From Hydrocarboniphaga sp. (GTDB lineage Bacteria > Pseudomonadota > Gammaproteobacteria > Nevskiales > Nevskiaceae): a stretch of DNA of 45,775 bases. The notes under the pieces were generated by a model. That model did not search any database and was not told where the DNA came from. It saw nothing but the letters and a program-made list of their open reading frames with translations. Positions 12,111 through 20,666 of this stretch are shown here, one piece after another. Within the stretch, counting starts at the first letter, position 1. Each line of letters starts with the position of its first letter. The DNA lies in the NCBI RefSeq assembly GCF_028291725.1, contig NZ_JAQGNT010000091.1:1-45775 (forward strand). Reading direction: 5' to 3'. A program made the position numbers and the translations under genes.

Positions 12111-13142
12111 ATGCGAGCCCCTTTCCGACAGCTGGCCGCGATTTGGGACACCTTGATCTACGGTGCTCCCTACGCCCTGATGCAGTACCTGGTTCGTAGT
12201 CCCAGGCTGCTCGACCCTGAAAAGGTCTGGAAGCTGTTGATGCGCCAGCCGCCCGCCGGGCCGGTCTTCAACTTCTTTCGATTCCATCACCCACCGGCTT
12301 TCGCGCGCCGCCTGCTGCTGGCCTCCAGGATGCGGCAGGATCATCGCCTGGGAATTGCCGAGCATTACGATGTCTCGAACGACTTCTACGAGCTGTTCCT
12401 CGACAAGAAATTCATGTTCTACAGCTGCGCGGATTTCCCCACCGGCAAAGAGACCATCGAAGAGGCGCAGACGATCAAGGCGAACTTCATCCTCGGCCTG
12501 ATCGACCCCAAGCCCGGCGAGAAAATCCTGGAACTCGGCTGCGGCTGGGGCCCGATGATGCGGCACATCGCGGCCACCACCGGTGACCCGGGCAGCCTGA
12601 CCGGTTACACGCTGTCGACCGAGCAGGCCAGTTACGTGCAAGCCAAGTTCGGATTCAATGTCGAGTTCAAGAACTTCATCACCGGCGACTACCAGCCTGA
12701 GGCTTTCGACAAGGTCTACGCGATCGGCGCCTGGGAGCACGTGCGCGCCGACGATCTGGATGGGGTGCTGAAAAAGATTTACCAGACGCTCAAGCCGGGC
12801 GGGCGCTTCGTGAATCATTTTTTCGCGCCGCTGACCGACACCATCACGCCCGGCATGTTCGCCGCACAGGTGTTTTTCCCCGGGTCGATGCCGCCCTCGC
12901 ATCCGAGCCAGTTCAAAGCCTATGAAAAGGCAGGCTTTCGCGTCACCCACCGGTCGATCCACGACTATCGCCCGACGCTGCGCGCCTGGTTCGACAACCT
13001 GGTTGCGAACCGCGAACGCGCGATCAGCCTGGTCGGGATGAAGGTATTCAACAAGTATGTCGCGTTCTTTCCGGGCTCCTGGCGCTACTTTGACGATGCA
13101 CAGGCGATTCTGGTGCGGTATGTGCTGGAGAAGCCTTTCTGA
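12111..13142 (+). CDS. Cyclopropane-fatty-acid-synthase family methyltransferase
   Basis: The product has 343 residues. It is SAM-dependent and expected to add a methylene or methyl group to unsaturated acyl chains of membrane lipids. The signature EHYDVSNDFYELFLD (about 83-97) and the SAM-binding ILELGCGWG are intact. The residues that hold bicarbonate in CFA and mycolate cyclopropane synthases appear conserved: Cys in FYSCADF, Glu in AWEHVRADD, His in FVNHFF, and Tyr in DYRPTLRAW. The N-terminal part (about 80 residues) is shorter than in E. coli Cfa and contains a hydrophobic stretch (YGAPYALMQYLV). GGAGG lies 13 bases before the ATG, somewhat far. It is first in a lipid cluster; the stop overlaps the first unit of an 11-bp repeat array. 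Confidence 0.88.
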   Translation: MRAPFRQLAAIWDTLIYGAPYALMQYLVRSPRLLDPEKVWKLLMRQPPAGPVFNFFRFHHPPAFARRLLLASRMRQDHRLGIAEHYDVSNDFYELFLDKKFMFYSCADFPTGKETIEEAQTIKANFILGLIDPKPGEKILELGCGWGPMMRHIAATTGDPGSLTGYTLSTEQASYVQAKFGFNVEFKNFITGDYQPEAFDKVYAIGAWEHVRADDLDGVLKKIYQTLKPGGRFVNHFFAPLTDTITPGMFAAQVFFPGSMPPSHPSQFKAYEKAGFRVTHRSIHDYRPTLRAWFDNLVANRERAISLVGMKVFNKYVAFFPGSWRYFDDAQAILVRYVLEKPF

Positions 13143-13206
13143 TTAGTTCAGGATTAGCCCGGGATTAGTTCAGGATTAGCCCGGGATTAGCTCAGGATTA
13201 GTCTTG
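13141..13206. repeat. Six tandem 11-bp repeats (GATTAGYYCRG)
   Basis: Units begin at 13141, 13152, 13163, 13174, 13185 and 13196. They alternate GATTAGTTCAG and GATTAGCCCGG for four units, followed by GATTAGCTCAG and a decayed GATTAGTCTTG. The array fills most of the gap between the methyltransferase and desaturase genes. The 11-base period places every unit on nearly the same face of the helix. Confidence 0.9.
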
Positions 13207-13255
13207 TGACGGCGGGTGGCCCGGGGGCCACGCCGCCGGGAATGGAGGGACCCGC

Positions 13256-14347
13256 ATGCACATCCCGTTTCAGCTGGACGCGGAGCGCCAGGAGGCGCTC
13301 CGCGCCGAAATCGACACCAAGCGCCGCGAACTCGTGGCCGATCTGGGCGAGCGCGACACGCGCTACATCCGCCGCGTGATGCGGGTGTCGCGGCTGCTCA
13401 GCATCGGCGGCCGCTCGCTGCTGATGTTCAGCTTTTTCAATCCCTACACCTGGATCGCCGGGGTGCTGAGCCTGGCCGTGGCCAAGATTCTCGAGAACAT
13501 GGAGATCGGCCACAACGTGATGCACGGCCAGTACGACTGGACCGGCGACCCGCGGCTCGATTCGCGGACCTACGACTGGGACAACGTCTGCGCCGCCCAG
13601 GACTGGAAGCAGTCGCACAACGTCAAGCATCACGACCTGACCAATATCGTCGGCAGGGACCCCGACTTCGGCTACGGCGTGCTGCGGCTCACCGACGCGG
13701 TACCCTGGCATCGTCGCAGCCGCGCCCAGCTGGTGCTGGGCCTGACCACGACGCTGATTTTCGAATGGGCCGTCGGCATCCACGACGCCGAGCCCGAGGC
13801 GGTGCGCGACGGGCGCATCAGCTTCAAGCAGTTCGTCGACCGGCTCGGCGCTTTCGGGCGCAAGCTGCGGCGCCAGGCGTTCAAGGATTATCTGCTGTTC
13901 CCCGCGCTGGCCCTGCTGACCGGCCATGCGCTGGGTGTGCTGGCCGGCAACGCCCTCGCCAACCTGATCCGCAACATCTGGTCGGCGGTGATCATTTTCT
14001 GCGGCCACTTCCCGCAGCAGACACGCATCTACTCGATCGATGAGACCGCGAACGAAAGCCGCGGCGCCTGGTACGCACGGCAGATCGAAGGCTCGTGCAA
14101 CATCGAAGGCGGCTGGCTGCTGTATGTGATGAGCGGATACCTGAGCCACCAGATCGAGCACCACGTGTTCCCGGATATCCCGTCGCACCGCTATACGGAG
14201 ATCCAGCCCTGGCTCAAGGATCTGTGCAAGCGCTACGGCCTGCAATACAACACGGGTAGTCTGCCGCGGCAGTACTGGTCGGTAGTGCGCCGGGTGGCAC
14301 GCTATTCGGCGCGGCCCAAGCCGGCGACGGGCGCGCTGCCGGCCTGA
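13256..14347 (+). CDS. Membrane fatty acid desaturase
   Basis: The product has 363 residues and is an integral membrane di-iron desaturase. The three histidine boxes are complete: HNVMH at 86-90, HNVKHH at 121-126 and HQIEHH at 298-303. Hydrophobic pairs lie near 52-80 and 155-175, with more at 210-250. The third box and the following VFPDIPSHRY match the acyl-CoA or acyl-lipid desaturase group that includes mycobacterial DesA3-type enzymes; regiospecificity cannot be inferred. Ligand spacing is normal and no box is lost. The start ATG 13256 follows GGAGGGACCCGC. It would generate the double bond that the upstream methyltransferase family uses as substrate. Confidence 0.93.
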   Translation: MHIPFQLDAERQEALRAEIDTKRRELVADLGERDTRYIRRVMRVSRLLSIGGRSLLMFSFFNPYTWIAGVLSLAVAKILENMEIGHNVMHGQYDWTGDPRLDSRTYDWDNVCAAQDWKQSHNVKHHDLTNIVGRDPDFGYGVLRLTDAVPWHRRSRAQLVLGLTTTLIFEWAVGIHDAEPEAVRDGRISFKQFVDRLGAFGRKLRRQAFKDYLLFPALALLTGHALGVLAGNALANLIRNIWSAVIIFCGHFPQQTRIYSIDETANESRGAWYARQIEGSCNIEGGWLLYVMSGYLSHQIEHHVFPDIPSHRYTEIQPWLKDLCKRYGLQYNTGSLPRQYWSVVRRVARYSARPKPATGALPA

Positions 14348-14443
14348 ACCGCATCGGCAGCAGCATCCCGGTGCGCGGCGCGCCTGCGTAGACTAACGCG
14401 GTCATTCGGGGGGCGATGGGTGACGATCGCGGAGCGCCGGTTT

Positions 14444-14884
14444 ATGCAGGCCGATTCAACGAGCGGTTTCTCGCTGCATGCGCAGCTGGCGGCCGACTGC
14501 GCGGTGATCGCCGACGCACCGCTGTCGCGTCTGCTGCTGATGAACGACGCCCAGTATCCCTGGTTCATCCTGGTGCCGCGGATCGCCGGCCTGCGCGAAA
14601 TCTACGAGCTGGATACCGCCGGCCAGCAGCTGCTGCTGGCGGAATCGGTGGCGCTGGGGCGCGCGGCGATGCAGGCCTACGGCGGTGACAAGCTCAACGT
14701 CGCCGCGCTCGGCAATATGGTGCCGCAACTGCACCTGCACCATATCGTCCGGCATCACGGCGATGCGGCCTGGCCGGCACCGGTATGGGGCCGCCATCCG
14801 GCCGTGCCCTATACGCCCGAGCAGCGCAGCGAACGGCTGGCGAAGCTGGGTCCGCTGCTAGGCGCCGACTGGCGCTGGCTGTAG
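14444..14884 (+). CDS. HIT-family hydrolase
   Basis: The product has 146 residues from the ATG at 14444; an in-frame GTG at 14420 would add eight. The HIT core is visible: LLLMNDAQYPWFILVPR near the start, then the histidine triad region VPQLHLHHIVRHHGD. The first two triad histidines (HLH) are present, but the third position is Ile (H-L-H-H-I rather than HxHxH). I recall this variant from a proteobacterial subgroup. HIT proteins hydrolyse nucleotide phosphoramidates or dinucleoside polyphosphates using the middle His. It sits between desaturase and reductase genes, but a lipid role is not implied by its fold. Confidence 0.88.
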   Translation: MQADSTSGFSLHAQLAADCAVIADAPLSRLLLMNDAQYPWFILVPRIAGLREIYELDTAGQQLLLAESVALGRAAMQAYGGDKLNVAALGNMVPQLHLHHIVRHHGDAAWPAPVWGRHPAVPYTPEQRSERLAKLGPLLGADWRWL

Positions 14885-15036
14885 CAGCGAAACGCTTGCC
14901 GAACGGTTGCGGTTGCGGCGCGGCGGCAACACACTGGCGCAATCCGAGCCAGCCCACCTACCAAAACCATCGTCCGCGCATCGACGCAGACGGCAACGGC
15001 GGCTCGACCCGGCTTATTTGCTGATCGGAGTGCGTG

Positions 15037-15861
15037 ATGGAAACCGTTGCAGGCAAGAAGGTGCTGATCACCGGCGCCGCCATGGGCATGGGCAAGCTTT
15101 ACGCCGAACTGGCGGTGCGCGAGAAAGCCGGCGCGGTGGTGCTGTGGGACGTAAACCAGGCCGCGCTCGACGCGACCGTCACTGAGCTCAAGGCCGCCGG
15201 CGGCACCGTGTTCGCCTATGTGGTGGACGTGTCCAACCTGGAGGACATCGAGAAGAACGCGGCGCAGGTGCAGCGCGAAATCGGCGATATCGATCTGCTG
15301 TTCAACAATGCCGGCATCATCCGCGGCAAGTATTTCTGGGATCACGACAACCGCCGCGACATCTGGATGACGATGGCAGTGAATTCGCTGGCGATCATGT
15401 ATATCGCGCGCGCCTTCATCCCGGCCATGATCGCCGGCGGCCGCCAGAGCCGTATCGTCAACATCGCCTCCGCCGCCGGTACCGTCAGCAACCCGCGCAT
15501 GAGTGTGTATTGCGCGAGCAAATGGGCCGCGATCGGCTGGAGCGATTCGCTGCGCCTGGAGCTGGAGCAGGCCGGCCACCGCCACGTGAAAGTCACCACG
15601 GTGATGCCGAGCTACATCTCGACCGGCATGTTCGAAGGCGTGAAGGCGCCGCTGATGACACCGATCCTGAGACCGCAGGTGGTCGTGGACAAAGTCTGGG
15701 CCGCGATGAAGATCGGCAAGGCGCAGCTGACGCTGCCCTGGACCGTGCGCCTGGCGATGCTGAGCCGCGGCCTGCTGCCGCTTGCCGTCTGGGATTTCAT
15801 TGCCGACAAGGTGTTCCACATCTACAGCAGCATGGATCACTTCCAGGGCGGCCGACCGTAG
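15037..15861 (+). CDS. Short-chain dehydrogenase/reductase (retinol-dehydrogenase-like)
   Basis: The product has 274 residues from ATG 15037, with GGAG seven bases upstream (a GTG at 15034 is also possible). It is a classical SDR with TGAAMGMG at 12-19, Asp after the second strand (WDVNQ, favouring NAD(H)), FNNAG ending at residue 93, catalytic Ser in NIASAAG, and Tyr158-Lys162 in YCASK. The C-terminal tail has a hydrophobic stretch (LPWTVRLAMLSRGLLPLAVWDFIAD), typical of membrane-associated SDRs acting on lipids such as the DHRS/RDH group. It lies just upstream of the fatty acyl-CoA reductase and probably acts on a fatty aldehyde, alcohol or ketone. That substrate is inference from context. 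Confidence 0.9.
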   Translation: METVAGKKVLITGAAMGMGKLYAELAVREKAGAVVLWDVNQAALDATVTELKAAGGTVFAYVVDVSNLEDIEKNAAQVQREIGDIDLLFNNAGIIRGKYFWDHDNRRDIWMTMAVNSLAIMYIARAFIPAMIAGGRQSRIVNIASAAGTVSNPRMSVYCASKWAAIGWSDSLRLELEQAGHRHVKVTTVMPSYISTGMFEGVKAPLMTPILRPQVVVDKVWAAMKIGKAQLTLPWTVRLAMLSRGLLPLAVWDFIADKVFHIYSSMDHFQGGRP

Positions 15862-15929
15862 CAGGCCGGGCACAGCCGCCTGTACGGTCTTTGTTGAAAA
15901 TCAAAATATAAAATCATAAGGAGAACGCC

Positions 15930-17915
15930 ATGAACTATTTCGTCACCGGTGCCACAGGCTTCATCGGCAAGTTTCTGCTGGAACGGCTGCTGGCGCGGGA
16001 CGATGCCAAGGTCTACGTGCTGGTCCGCGAAAGCTCCAAGGACAAGTTCGCGATCCAGACCCTGCGCTACGGCGAGGCGGCCAAGCGCCTGGTCCCGGTA
16101 TACGGCGATATCACCGAGGCGGGCCTGGTCAAGCCGGCCGACTTCAAGAAGCTCGCCGGCAAGATCGACCATGTGTTCCATCTCGCCGCGCTGTACGACA
16201 TGAACATGGACGATGCGCTGGCCGACCGCATCAACAACGAGGGCACGCGCAACGTCGTCGAGTTCGCCAACAGTCTCGGCGGCGACGTGCGCCTGCATCA
16301 CGTCTCCAGCGTCGCGGTCGCCGGCGGCGAGCACATCGGCAAGTTCACCGAAGACATGTTCGACGTAGGCCAGAGCGTCGAGCACCCGTATTACCGCACC
16401 AAGTTCCAGTCCGAAGCGATCGTGCGCAACGAGAGCAAGCTGCCGTTCCGCGTGTATCGCCCCGGCATCGTCGTCGGCCACAGCGTCACCGGCGAGATGG
16501 ACAAGATCGACGGCCCCTACTATTTCTTCAAGGCGCTGCAGAAGATCAGCCATAAAGTGCCGAAGTGGCTACCGCTGCTGGGCATCGAAGGCGGGCGCAT
16601 GCCGGTGGTGCCGGTGGACTACGTCGCCGCGGCGATGGACGCGATCGCGCATCAGCCCAAGCTCGACGGCCAGTGCTTCCACCTGATGCAGAACAAGTCA
16701 CCGACGGTCGGCGAACTGCTCGCAACCTGCATGGAAGTCGCGCATGGGCCGGAATTCGCGGCCAAGATCCAGCTGCCGGCGATTCCGGATTTCGTCCGCA
16801 ACATCGGCTCACGAGTGGCCAACGCGGTGCCCAAGGGCACGCAGAAGCGCATCGCCGACACCATCGGCGTGCCGATGTCGGTGATCGGCTATGCGTTCAA
16901 CCGCAGCGTGTTCGACAACAAGCACACGCGCGCCGCGCTGAAGAACACCGGCGTCAGCTGCCCGGACATCCGCGACTACGCCGACAAGCTGTGGGCGTAC
17001 TGGGAGCTGTTCCTGGATCTGAAAGTGAAGATCCCGGCCGATGCGATGCAGAAACTCGCCGGCAAGGTGGTCATGGTCACCGGCGGCAGCTCCGGCATCG
17101 GCTTCAACGCGGCGAAGAAATTCGCTGCCGCCGGCGCCAAGGTGATCCTGGTGGCGCGCACGCTCGACAAGCTCGAGGAAGCCAGGACCGTGCTCGAGCG
17201 CGCCGGCGGCGAGGCCTATGTCTACCCCTGCGATCTGTCCAACATGGAGGACATCGACCGCATGGCCGACGAAGTGCTGCGCGACTTCGATCATGTCGAC
17301 ATCCTGATCAACAACGCCGGCCGCTCGATCCGCCGCGCGGTGATGGAATCGAGCACGCGATTCCACGACTACCAGCGCACGATGGATCTGAATTACTTCG
17401 GCGCGGTGCGGCTGATCATGAAGCTGCTGCCGAGCATGACCAAGCGCAAGAGCGGCCACATCGTCAACATCAGCTCGATCGGCGTGCTCGCCAACGCGGC
17501 GCGTTTCTCGGCCTATGTGGCGAGCAAGGCGGCGCTCGACGCGTTCACGCGCTGCCTGTCGGCCGAAGTGCGCAATCACAACGTGCACACCACCGCGATC
17601 TACATGCCGCTGGTGCGCACGCCGATGATCGCGCCGACCAAGATGTACGACTACGTGCCGACCTGGAGTCCGGATACCGCTGGCGACGTGGTGATGAAGG
17701 CGGTGCTGGAGCGGCCCAAGTCGGTCGCCACCACGCTCGGCACCGCGGCCTCGGTCAGCTACGCGCTGTGGCCCAAGCTCAACGACTACGTGCTGAGCTG
17801 GGGCTTCCGGCTGTTCCCGTCGTCATCGGCCGCGCGCCAAGGTCGCAAGGAAGGCCACAAGCCGACCTTGGAGCAGATGGTGTTCGCCAACGTGTTCAAG
17901 GGCGAGCACTGGTAG
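15930..17915 (+). CDS. Two-domain fatty acyl-CoA (acyl-ACP) reductase, alcohol-forming type
   Basis: The product has 661 residues and a domain order and length matching the Marinobacter fatty acyl-CoA reductase that makes fatty alcohols for wax esters. The N-terminal extended-SDR domain (1-370) has GATGFIG at 7-13, HVSSVAVAG and Tyr154-Lys158 (YYRTK). The C-terminal classical SDR domain (375-661, Acr1-like) has TGGSSGIG at 384-391, INNAG at about 460-464 and Tyr529-Lys533 (YVASK). Both active sites are intact. In the known enzyme the C-terminal domain reduces acyl-CoA to aldehyde and the N-terminal domain reduces aldehyde to alcohol. AAGGAGAA precedes the ATG. Mycobacterial AcrA1 shares this architecture and, as I recall, also lies next to a cyclopropane synthase gene. 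Confidence 0.9.
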   Translation: MNYFVTGATGFIGKFLLERLLARDDAKVYVLVRESSKDKFAIQTLRYGEAAKRLVPVYGDITEAGLVKPADFKKLAGKIDHVFHLAALYDMNMDDALADRINNEGTRNVVEFANSLGGDVRLHHVSSVAVAGGEHIGKFTEDMFDVGQSVEHPYYRTKFQSEAIVRNESKLPFRVYRPGIVVGHSVTGEMDKIDGPYYFFKALQKISHKVPKWLPLLGIEGGRMPVVPVDYVAAAMDAIAHQPKLDGQCFHLMQNKSPTVGELLATCMEVAHGPEFAAKIQLPAIPDFVRNIGSRVANAVPKGTQKRIADTIGVPMSVIGYAFNRSVFDNKHTRAALKNTGVSCPDIRDYADKLWAYWELFLDLKVKIPADAMQKLAGKVVMVTGGSSGIGFNAAKKFAAAGAKVILVARTLDKLEEARTVLERAGGEAYVYPCDLSNMEDIDRMADEVLRDFDHVDILINNAGRSIRRAVMESSTRFHDYQRTMDLNYFGAVRLIMKLLPSMTKRKSGHIVNISSIGVLANAARFSAYVASKAALDAFTRCLSAEVRNHNVHTTAIYMPLVRTPMIAPTKMYDYVPTWSPDTAGDVVMKAVLERPKSVATTLGTAASVSYALWPKLNDYVLSWGFRLFPSSSAARQGRKEGHKPTLEQMVFANVFKGEHW

Positions 17916-17930
17916 GCGCGTCGCAGCGAC

Positions 17931-18006
17931 GTAGTTTGGGGTGAGCTTGCGAACCCAAAAATTTGCGCGCGCGACCGTTGGGGTTCGCAACCTCACCCCA
18001 ACCTAC
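17931..18006. repeat. REP-like inverted repeat, family B, copy 1 (degenerate)
   Basis: The left arm at 17931-17960 (GTAGTTTGGGGTGAGC...) and the right arm at 17977-18006 (...CTCACCCCAACCTAC) pair with several mismatches. It lies between two tandem genes, 15 bases after the acyl-CoA reductase stop. It is the least conserved of four B copies. Confidence 0.85.
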
Positions 18007-18059
18007 AACTGCAACGTCACCGACATCAATCGCGCGAATTCGCTTAGCCTTTTCGGCTA

Positions 18060-19154
18060 ATGGCCGCCGCCCCGCTCAAACCGATGCCGTCGCGACTGTC
18101 GCTCGCATTCGCGGCGGCATTGACGCTGCATGTGCTGGCCGCTTTGACTTGGCCTGGCCTGTATCGCCTGCTCGGCGCGTCCGCTGCTGTGGAAAAGCCG
18201 GCACCCGTGCCGCCGCCCTTGCCACGCGAACCGCCGACGACGCCGAGTGGCGAAGTGATCGCCATCCGTCTGCCGCTCGCCGGCTTCCAGATGCAGACCG
18301 AACTGGGCGCGGTCGCGCGCAACAACCCGCGGCGAGGTTCGCTGCCAAGCGCGGCGAAGGCGCCAGTCGGCAAGTTCGCGATGAGTGCCAGCCTCGGTGC
18401 CGCGGCCGGCGAGGCGCTGGCAGCCGATCGGCGCACACCGCCAATGCAGCAGCCCCCGGAAACCGCAGGTCGGGTCACCGAACTGCGGCTGGCCCGCACC
18501 AACCCGGCACGGCCCACAGCATCACCGACGGCCGAGCGAAACAGGGCATCGGCGGATACGAAGCCGGGCGTCGCTGCGCCGATCGAGCCGGCCGCACCGC
18601 CAGCATCGACGCAGCCGAGCCGCGCGCGCAGCGCTGCGCCGACACCAGCGGAGACATCGGCGCCGCCGCCACCGATCCAGCAACCTATCCGGCCGCCGGC
18701 CTATCCATCGGTGCAGCCGTATCGCGGCGCAGCGGAGGAGAAAGTCGCCGTGGCGCCGCCGCTACCGCCTGCCGGGCCGGACGAGAGCCCGGCATCGCCG
18801 CCGCCGACTGCCGGCAATGCGCTGAGCCTGGCGGCGCCCGATCGCGGGCCCGGCGAACCCAGTGGCGAGCGCGGGCAGTTTTTCCAGAAGCTGACCGAGC
18901 ATCTTTTTCAGGTGAACCAGCAGGTGCTGGCCGAAGCGATCCGCGCGACGCCGCGGCTGACGGTCGAAGTGCGTTTTACAATCGACCGCAGCGGCAGAGT
19001 GCTGGACGTGCAGGTCGTGCGCAGCACCGGCGACCCGGTGCTGGATCGCAAAGCCGGCGACGTGATCCTGCGCGCCTCGCCGGTACCGCAGATGGCAGCG
19101 GACATGCCGCTGCCACACCTGGAGTTGAGCTTCCCGGTGCAGATCTACCGCTGA
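18060..19154 (+). CDS. TonB-like energy transducer (C-terminal TonB domain protein)
   Basis: The product has 364 residues. A short cytoplasmic N-terminus is followed by one membrane segment (RLSLAFAAALTLHVLAALTW), then a long Pro/Ala-rich periplasmic linker (about 45-270) and a C-terminal TonB fold (LTVEVRFTIDRSGRVLDVQVVRSTG, VLDRKAGDVILRASP, LPHLELSFPVQIYR). TonB proteins pass proton-motive energy from ExbB/ExbD to outer-membrane receptors. No exbBD genes adjoin it, so it may be an orphan TonB or a TolA/TonB-like envelope protein. The ATG at 18060 lies at the end of a small dyad (TTAGCC-TTTTC-GGCTAA, 18044-18060) and has no clear ribosome-binding site; an in-frame ATG at 18084 is an alternative start. 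Confidence 0.85.
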   Translation: MAAAPLKPMPSRLSLAFAAALTLHVLAALTWPGLYRLLGASAAVEKPAPVPPPLPREPPTTPSGEVIAIRLPLAGFQMQTELGAVARNNPRRGSLPSAAKAPVGKFAMSASLGAAAGEALAADRRTPPMQQPPETAGRVTELRLARTNPARPTASPTAERNRASADTKPGVAAPIEPAAPPASTQPSRARSAAPTPAETSAPPPPIQQPIRPPAYPSVQPYRGAAEEKVAVAPPLPPAGPDESPASPPPTAGNALSLAAPDRGPGEPSGERGQFFQKLTEHLFQVNQQVLAEAIRATPRLTVEVRFTIDRSGRVLDVQVVRSTGDPVLDRKAGDVILRASPVPQMAADMPLPHLELSFPVQIYR

Positions 19155-19160
19155 CCAACA

Positions 19161-19233
19161 GTAGATCGGCAATCCCTTGCCGACAGGCTCGCTTGCATAC
19201 GCACTCCGTGCCGACAAAGGATTACCGCGCTAC
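19161..19233. repeat. REP-like inverted repeat, family A, copy 2 (decayed)
   Basis: The left arm GTAGATCGGCAATCCCTTGC... (19161-19185) matches family A with one change. The right arm (about 19208-19233) is heavily mutated. The spacer differs from those of copies 1 and 3. It lies between tandem genes and is probably an old, decaying copy. Confidence 0.75.
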
Positions 19234-19311
19234 TCACGCGGGCTTCAGTCGCGGCACAGCCTAATGCCCTGTATCACCTAAACATACAATAACGACAACA
19301 ACGATCCCGTC

Positions 19312-20358
19312 GTGACCGAACTCATCGAACCACCACCGGCGCCTACACGCTGGCTGCCGCTGCAGCGCCTGCTCGCGCGCGTGCTCAGCCTGCTCGATCG
19401 CTATCCCTGGCTGCTGCCGCTGGGCAGTTTCGTCGCCGGCGCCGCGAGCTATTTCATGGTGCGGCGTGGCGAGACCCTGGCGCGCAGCATCGCGATCGTC
19501 GCGCTGCTGGGCTGGCCCTGGCTGCTGGTGCAGGGCTGGCTGCATCGCTATCTGATCCGGCGTTTCAACTCGCGCTGGACACCCTATGCGCTGCAGATGG
19601 TGACGCAGTCGATCCAGCAGGAAGTACTGTTCTTCGCGCTGCCCTTCATCATCGGCGCGACGCAGCGCGACTGGGGCCAGTGGCTGTTCACCAGCCTGGC
19701 CTGCGTCGCGGCGCTGGTCAGCACGCTCGATCCGATCTACGAAAAACGCATCGCCCAGCGGCCAGCGCTGGGCATGCTGTTTCATGCCTATTGCAGCTTC
19801 GTCTGTGCGCTGGTCGTGATCCCGATCGCGCTGAAAGTCCAGCTCGAAAACGCGCTGCCGCTGGCGCTGGCGATCACTGGGCTGTGGCTGCTGCTCGGCC
19901 TGCCGCGCGTCTGGTCGGACCTGTCGACCCAGCGCGCCCGCACGCTCGGCCTGACCGGCCTGCTGCTGGCCCCGTTCCTGCTTTGGCTGTTGCGAGCGCA
20001 CGTGCCGGCGGCCGGTCTGTCGGTGACGGATGCGCGCATTTCACAGACCATCGATGGCCTTGATCCCGGCAACGCGGTGACCACGTTCTCGACCAGCGCG
20101 CTGAAAGGCAGCGGTGCAATCGCGTTCGTCGCGATCCGCGCGCCGATGGGCCTTGAGCAGAGCGTGGTGTTCCAGTGGGTGCAGAACGGCCAGCTGCTCG
20201 ACCGGATTCCGGCCGAGATCCACGGCGGCGGCAAAACCGGCTGGCGCACCTGGAGCCGCAAGCGAAATTTCCCCGAGGACCCGCGCGGCGACTGGAGCGT
20301 GGATCTGGAAACGCCGGACGGACAACTGATCCAGCGCCTGGAGTTCCGCGTTTCATGA
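19312..20358 (+). CDS. Membrane protein with DUF5924-like and DUF2914-like regions
   Basis: The product has 348 residues from a GTG at 19312. The N-terminal two thirds carry several membrane segments (near 38-58, 65-85, 105-125, 130-145, 160-180, 185-200 and 215-232). The C-terminal periplasmic region (from about 240) has FQWVQNGQLLDRIPAEI, GGGKTGWRTWSRK and GDWSVDLETPDGQLIQRLEFRV, the pattern of the DUF2914 beta domain. The arrangement is known from other gammaproteobacteria but has no assigned function. The stop overlaps the next start (ATGA at 20355-20358), so the two genes are translationally coupled. Confidence 0.82.
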   Translation: MTELIEPPPAPTRWLPLQRLLARVLSLLDRYPWLLPLGSFVAGAASYFMVRRGETLARSIAIVALLGWPWLLVQGWLHRYLIRRFNSRWTPYALQMVTQSIQQEVLFFALPFIIGATQRDWGQWLFTSLACVAALVSTLDPIYEKRIAQRPALGMLFHAYCSFVCALVVIPIALKVQLENALPLALAITGLWLLLGLPRVWSDLSTQRARTLGLTGLLLAPFLLWLLRAHVPAAGLSVTDARISQTIDGLDPGNAVTTFSTSALKGSGAIAFVAIRAPMGLEQSVVFQWVQNGQLLDRIPAEIHGGGKTGWRTWSRKRNFPEDPRGDWSVDLETPDGQLIQRLEFRVS

Positions 20359-20666
20359 GCAAGCTGAGCCGGCGCACCAGGCCGGACGCGCTGCTGATCT
20401 GCAAAAAGTGCCTGAAAAAGCAGCGGCGCGATTGCGACGTCGACGGAGTCGAACTCGACGACTGGCTCAAGCAGCAGCTGCGCGCGCTCGACGGCGAGCC
20501 GCTGCCGATGGCCAAGTGCAAATGCCTGGACCTGTGCCCGGACGACGGCGTGGTGCTGGCACTCGGCGGCAAGCTCGCCGGCAAAAAGCCGCTGCACGTG
20601 ATCAAGAATGGTGACAAGCCCGAGCGCGTGATCCGCTGGCTGGGGCAGCGCGGTAGGTTGGGGTGA
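20355..20666 (+). CDS. Small 2Fe-2S ferredoxin-like / metal-binding protein
   Basis: The product has 103 residues. Cysteines occur as CKKC near the N-terminus (LLICKKCLKKQRRDC) and as CKCLDLCPDDGV in the second half. This resembles the thioredoxin-like 2Fe-2S ferredoxin fold, in which an N-terminal pair and a later CxxxC-type pair hold the cluster. Here the second set is C-K-C-L-D-L-C-P. It overlaps the preceding membrane-protein gene by four bases and is probably co-expressed with it. The last four codons (encoding RLG plus the TGA) lie inside the left arm of repeat B2, so the native C-terminus has been replaced or extended by the repeat. Confidence 0.78.
   Translation: MSKLSRRTRPDALLICKKCLKKQRRDCDVDGVELDDWLKQQLRALDGEPLPMAKCKCLDLCPDDGVVLALGGKLAGKKPLHVIKNGDKPERVIRWLGQRGRLG

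Noticed and set aside
13141-13206. CRISPR-like array
   Set aside because: The 11-bp units are contiguous, with no unique spacers; no cas genes nearby.
17963-19264. A 433-codon frame overlapping the tonB-like gene in another frame
   Set aside because: The 18060 frame has a membrane anchor, Pro-rich linker and TonB C-terminal domain; the alternative is Arg/Ala-rich and starts inside repeat B1.
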